A program made the position numbers and the translations under genes. The notes beneath the pieces are model-generated. The model was not told where the DNA came from and ran no database searches. It was given only the letters and a program-made list of their open reading frames with translations. A stretch of 15,583 bases of DNA from an uncultured Christensenellaceae bacterium (GTDB taxonomy: Bacteria > Bacillota > Clostridia > Christensenellales > Christensenellaceae): positions 1-15,583 of the forward strand of contig CAJUPM010000004.1 of NCBI GenBank assembly GCA_910588425.1, given 5' to 3'. Below, in pieces: positions 13,008 through 15,583 of the stretch. Numbering within the stretch: the first letter of the stretch is position 1; the number at the start of each line of letters is the position of its first letter.

Positions 13008-13526
13008 TTATTTTACAAGCCTGAACTTTCCAATCACAGGAAGTTCCTGTTTCTTTCCCTGAGCTGCGTTGACAATGCCAAAAATCGAAAGCGCGAGACA
13101 GCCCAAATCCAGCAGTTTGAAAATAACATTCAGCGCTTTGACCAAATAGTAAATTCCGCCCACATACCAAATGCCAAGGAAAATGCTCGGGACAATCCAC
13201 GACACAATGCCAATGCAGACTTCCAGCAGGAATAAAATCAGTCCTTGATTGGCGTGAAAACGCGCATATTTGGAATTTTTAGCCGCAAACAGCGAAATCA
13301 AGACCAAAATACCCAGGTAAGATAAAATTCCCATCGCCTTATTTTGCGCCACATCCGCAGGATCAAAGCCATTCACATTTTGCTGGCCGACCGCTGAGCG
13401 GTATTCCGTTTGCTGCCCGTTTGCACCAGTACCAGCGCCAGAGGCTGCTCCAACTGCCGCGCCGCAAGAGGGGCAAAACTGAGCCTCTTCCCCTATTTGC
13501 GCCCCGCATTTGCTACAAAACGCCAT
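13008..13526 (-). CDS. zinc-ribbon membrane protein (DUF4870-like)
   Basis: Unassigned membrane protein of 172 aa. A zinc ribbon at the N terminus has C4, C7, C18 and C21 (CSKC and CPSC). A Gly/Ala/Gln-rich linker (about 23-60) leads to a DUF4870-like membrane region with hydrophobic segments at about 66-81, 94-119 and 125-153; the K-x-A-R-F-H-A-N-Q-G stretch (86-95) is typical of that family. The ATG at 13526 is chosen because a GGAGG lies 7 nt upstream (13538-13534). A longer reading frame to 13595 would skip that site and place extra residues before the zinc ribbon. It follows rnhA on the same strand by 37 nt and ends at a strong terminator. Function unknown. Confidence 0.82.
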   Translation of the reverse strand: MAFCSKCGAQIGEEAQFCPSCGAAVGAASGAGTGANGQQTEYRSAVGQQNVNGFDPADVAQNKAMGILSYLGILVLISLFAAKNSKYARFHANQGLILFLLEVCIGIVSWIVPSIFLGIWYVGGIYYLVKALNVIFKLLDLGCLALSIFGIVNAAQGKKQELPVIGKFRLVK

Positions 13527-13533
13527 AATAAAA

Positions 13534-13538
13534 CCTCC
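13534..13538 (-). promoter_or_regulatory. Shine-Dalgarno that fixes the start of the zinc-ribbon protein
   Basis: GGAGG on the - strand, 7 nt before the ATG at 13526. It rules against the upstream ATG at 13595, which lies inside the rnhA coding sequence. Confidence 0.8.
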
Positions 13539-13563
13539 AAAATATAATTGAACGAAAAACAAA

Positions 13564-14010
13564 TTAAAGCTTCTTGCTATGCTTTTTAATTTCATCCGTC
13601 GCGAGCTTATCGCAGATATTGTTATAGTGGTTATCTGAATGCCCCTTCACTTTGACAAAGCGAACTTGATGTTCCTTGGTCTGGTTGATCAGCGAGATCC
13701 ACAAATCCTTATTTTCAACAGGCTTTTTCTGCGAGTTGATCCATCCATTCCGCTCCCAGGCTAAAGTCCAGCCGTTATGAAAGGCATTGCTGATATAAGC
13801 GCTGTCCGTATAAACCGTAACCTCGCAGGGCTCTTTGAGCGCGCAAAGCCCCATGATCACGGCTGTCAGCTCCATGCGGTTGTTCGTCGATTCTGCCGCG
13901 TAGCCGGAAAGCTTTTTCTCCGCCCCTTTATAGAGCAAAACCGCTCCCCATCCGCCTGGCCCGGGATTGCCCGAACAGGCGCCATCCGTATATAACTCGA
14001 TTTTCTTCAC
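13564..14010 (-). CDS. rnhA: ribonuclease HI
   Basis: Degrades the RNA strand of RNA-DNA hybrids such as R-loops and primer remnants. At 148 aa it is close to the E. coli enzyme (155 aa). The four acidic catalytic residues are D9 in YTDGACSGNPGPGGWG (7-22), E47 in NNRMELTA, D69 in VYTDSAY and D134 in NICDKLA, with H124 in VKGHSD in the catalytic loop. I chose the GTG at 14010 because GAGGGAG (14020-14014) lies just upstream. A second GTG at 14022, directly after the proC stop, would add four residues but has no ribosome site. It is co-transcribed with proC, which ends at 14023. No N-terminal hybrid-binding domain is present. Confidence 0.95.
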   Translation of the reverse strand: MKKIELYTDGACSGNPGPGGWGAVLLYKGAEKKLSGYAAESTNNRMELTAVIMGLCALKEPCEVTVYTDSAYISNAFHNGWTLAWERNGWINSQKKPVENKDLWISLINQTKEHQVRFVKVKGHSDNHYNNICDKLATDEIKKHSKKL

Positions 14011-14022
14011 GCTCTCCCTCAC

Positions 14023-14811
14023 TTACAGCCGGTTTGCCTTTTCCACGCAGACATCGACCGCCTGGTAAACTGCGTTTTTCAGGCCCAGTTCATCCAGCTT
14101 CTGCACGGCTTCAATGGTAGTTCCACCCGGAGAGCTGACTTCGTCCCGCAGCTGTGAGGTGTGTTTCCCCTGGGTCTGCACCATTTTTGCCGCACCCAGA
14201 ACGGTCTGCGCCGCAAGCCGCTGAGAAACGGCTTTGCTTAGACCATGCTTGACCCCGGCATCTGCCAGCGCCTCAATAAACATGTAAGTATACGCCGGGC
14301 CACTCCCGCTGATTCCGGTAACAGCAGAGATCAGCCGCTCTTCCACCTCTTCCACAATGCCAATCGCGCCAAAAAGCTCCTTTGCAAAGGCCAGCTCTTC
14401 GCTCTTAAAGCTGTGCGGCAAGGAAAAAGCCACCGCGCCGCACCCCGCCATCAGCGGCGTATTGGGCATGGTGCGCAGAATATGCACGTTATTTGCGCGA
14501 ATATTCTCCTGTAACTGCTGGTAAGTGAGCCCAGCGACAATGGAAATCAGCGCTTTCCCTTCCAGATTCAGCGCATTTAAGACGCCTTTTGCCACAATCG
14601 GCTTGACCGCCAAAACGATAATATCGCAGCAATCTGCCAGTGCCTGCGCGGAATCGCATACCATGATGCCATATGCCTTGCGGTGCTCTTCGCTCTTTTG
14701 AGTATCCACATCATAGAGCGCGACATCCTGGCTCTTTAATACCTTTTGCCTAAGCGCGCCGGAAAAAATAGCCGTCGCCATATTCCCTGCGCCAATAAAA
14801 CCGAGTTTCAT
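14023..14811 (-). CDS. proC: pyrroline-5-carboxylate reductase
   Basis: Catalyses the last step of proline synthesis, NAD(P)H-dependent reduction of pyrroline-5-carboxylate. At 262 aa it matches the family. Motifs are the N-terminal Rossmann GFIGAGNMATAI (4-15), LAVKP (67-71), RTMPNTP (113-119), GISGSGPAY (166-174) and SPGGTT (227-232). The ATG at 14811 is chosen: AGGGG (14821-14817) and GGAGG (14828-14824) lie upstream, and the frame's earlier ATG at 14874 falls within the -35 box of the promoter, so it cannot be in the transcript. It leads an operon with rnhA and the zinc-ribbon gene. No proA or proB gene is in the window. Confidence 0.96.
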   Translation of the reverse strand: MKLGFIGAGNMATAIFSGALRQKVLKSQDVALYDVDTQKSEEHRKAYGIMVCDSAQALADCCDIIVLAVKPIVAKGVLNALNLEGKALISIVAGLTYQQLQENIRANNVHILRTMPNTPLMAGCGAVAFSLPHSFKSEELAFAKELFGAIGIVEEVEERLISAVTGISGSGPAYTYMFIEALADAGVKHGLSKAVSQRLAAQTVLGAAKMVQTQGKHTSQLRDEVSSPGGTTIEAVQKLDELGLKNAVYQAVDVCVEKANRL

Positions 14812-14845
14812 CTCTTCCCCTCTCCTCCATTTCTCTATGGCTAAT

Positions 14846-14874
14846 AGTATAAGCTGTTTTTGCGCAGAATGCAA
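14846..14874 (-). promoter_or_regulatory. promoter of the proC-rnhA operon
   Basis: On the - strand, TTGCAT (14874-14869) and TATACT (14851-14846) are spaced by 17 nt; the transcription start would be near 14839, about 28 nt before the proC ATG. It lies immediately after the stop of the upstream amidohydrolase gene. Confidence 0.75.
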
Positions 14875-14885
14875 AGCAATTTTCG

Positions 14886-15583
14886 CTAAAGCCCCAGACG
14901 GTAGATCCTGTTGGCATTTTCAAAAAATACCGCGCTGTGATATTGCTCCGGCACGATGCGCCGGATAAACTCCAGATAGGTTTTGATATGGATAATCGGC
15001 CAGTCTGTCCCGTATAACACCCTGTCATAAGCGCCGGCATAATGGAGCCAGGTCTGCAGCTGCGCAATATAGCCGGCAGAATCCCGAAAAACTTCCTCCA
15101 GATCTGGCTGGCCCTCCAAAAGCCCGGAAAGATCAGCTGCGACATTGTCGTTTTTGGCAAGAACAGCCGCGGCATCTACCAGCCAGGGGTTGCCAAAATG
15201 GCAGAGAACAAACTGCACACGGGGAAAGCGCGAGGCGGCATCGTCGACTGTCAGCGGATGGCTATATTTGAGGCGGCCCAGCTGGCCTGCGGTCTCTCCC
15301 GTATGAATGGCAACAGGTTTTTGGAAAAATTCCGCCATCTCGTAGAGCGGCGCAAACATCTCGTCGTGGACATAATAATGGCAATACCCCGGGTATAGCT
15401 TGATTCCGACGCAGTTTTTGCGCCGCAAATGCTGTTCTATCAGCGGCAGGGATTCGGGCAGCTTCCAGCTTAGAGCATCATCCAGGCCGATGCAGTAGCT
15501 TAAAAAATCCGGGTAGTTATGGTTTTTCAAAGCCAAATCCCTGTTCCCCATTACGATGCCATGGCAGATACCATTCTGCTGAT
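14886..15583 (-). CDS. Amidohydro_2 family metal-dependent hydrolase (5' end outside the window)
   Basis: C-terminal 230 or so residues of a TIM-barrel amidohydrolase. The reading frame stays open to the window edge (QQNGICHGIV precedes the first internal methionine at 15551), so the true start and the N-terminal metal-binding H-x-H motif lie outside. Counting from that methionine, visible motifs are GIKLYPG (49-55), H83 in AIHTGET, H118 in LCHFGNPW and D173 in YGTDWP, matching the barrel metal and acid residues of the family. The stop is 12 nt before the proC -35 box and no terminator is evident, so some read-through into proC is possible. Substrate unknown. It resembles the protein at 3930-4721 in layout but not closely in sequence. 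Confidence 0.82.
   Translation of the reverse strand, partial: QQNGICHGIVMGNRDLALKNHNYPDFLSYCIGLDDALSWKLPESLPLIEQHLRRKNCVGIKLYPGYCHYYVHDEMFAPLYEMAEFFQKPVAIHTGETAGQLGRLKYSHPLTVDDAASRFPRVQFVLCHFGNPWLVDAAAVLAKNDNVAADLSGLLEGQPDLEEVFRDSAGYIAQLQTWLHYAGAYDRVLYGTDWPIIHIKTYLEFIRRIVPEQYHSAVFFENANRIYRLGL

Overview
The window reads as a chromosomal housekeeping segment of a Gram-positive bacterium, most likely a member of the Clostridia (Bacillota) of moderate GC content. The evidence is the gene content and layout: a eukaryote-type thiamine pyrophosphokinase, an FtsH/YugP protease pair, mutS-mutL (MutL with an endonuclease motif, no mutH) followed by miaA and a ynbB-like PLP enzyme. Purine-rich Shine-Dalgarno sequences with several TTG and GTG starts fit too. 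I cannot name the genus.

Left part (1-4721, + strand): thiN comes first. A MarR regulator, ftsH and a YugP-type membrane zinc peptidase then form one tight operon. It is driven by a sigma-A-type promoter overlapping the end of thiN, with a palindromic candidate operator next to it. A candidate intrinsic terminator follows, and right after it an Amidohydro_2 TIM-barrel hydrolase. The stretch 4722-5005 has no protein gene. It holds a candidate structured RNA ending in a strong terminator, then an extended -10 promoter for mutS.

Middle part (5006-11705, + strand): mutS, mutL, miaA and the ynbB-like gene are chained by overlaps of 8, 1 and 8 nt, a translationally coupled operon for mismatch repair and tRNA modification. 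Compared with the Bacillus order (miaA-hfq-hflX-ynbB), hfq and hflX are absent.

Right part (11725-15583, - strand): a complete tyrosine recombinase converges on ynbB. It has a consensus promoter, and abutting its -35 box is a perfect 17-bp inverted repeat that can be parsed as an 11-6-11 dif/lox-like recombinase site. Further right is a proC-rnhA-zinc-ribbon membrane protein operon with its own promoter and terminator, then a second Amidohydro_2 protein cut by the window edge.

Most of the window is ordinary core genome. The two items most worth following up are the palindromic site at the recombinase gene and the unassigned structured RNA upstream of mutS. No CRISPR array, insertion sequence, rRNA or tRNA was seen, and no gene-free stretch exceeds 300 bases.
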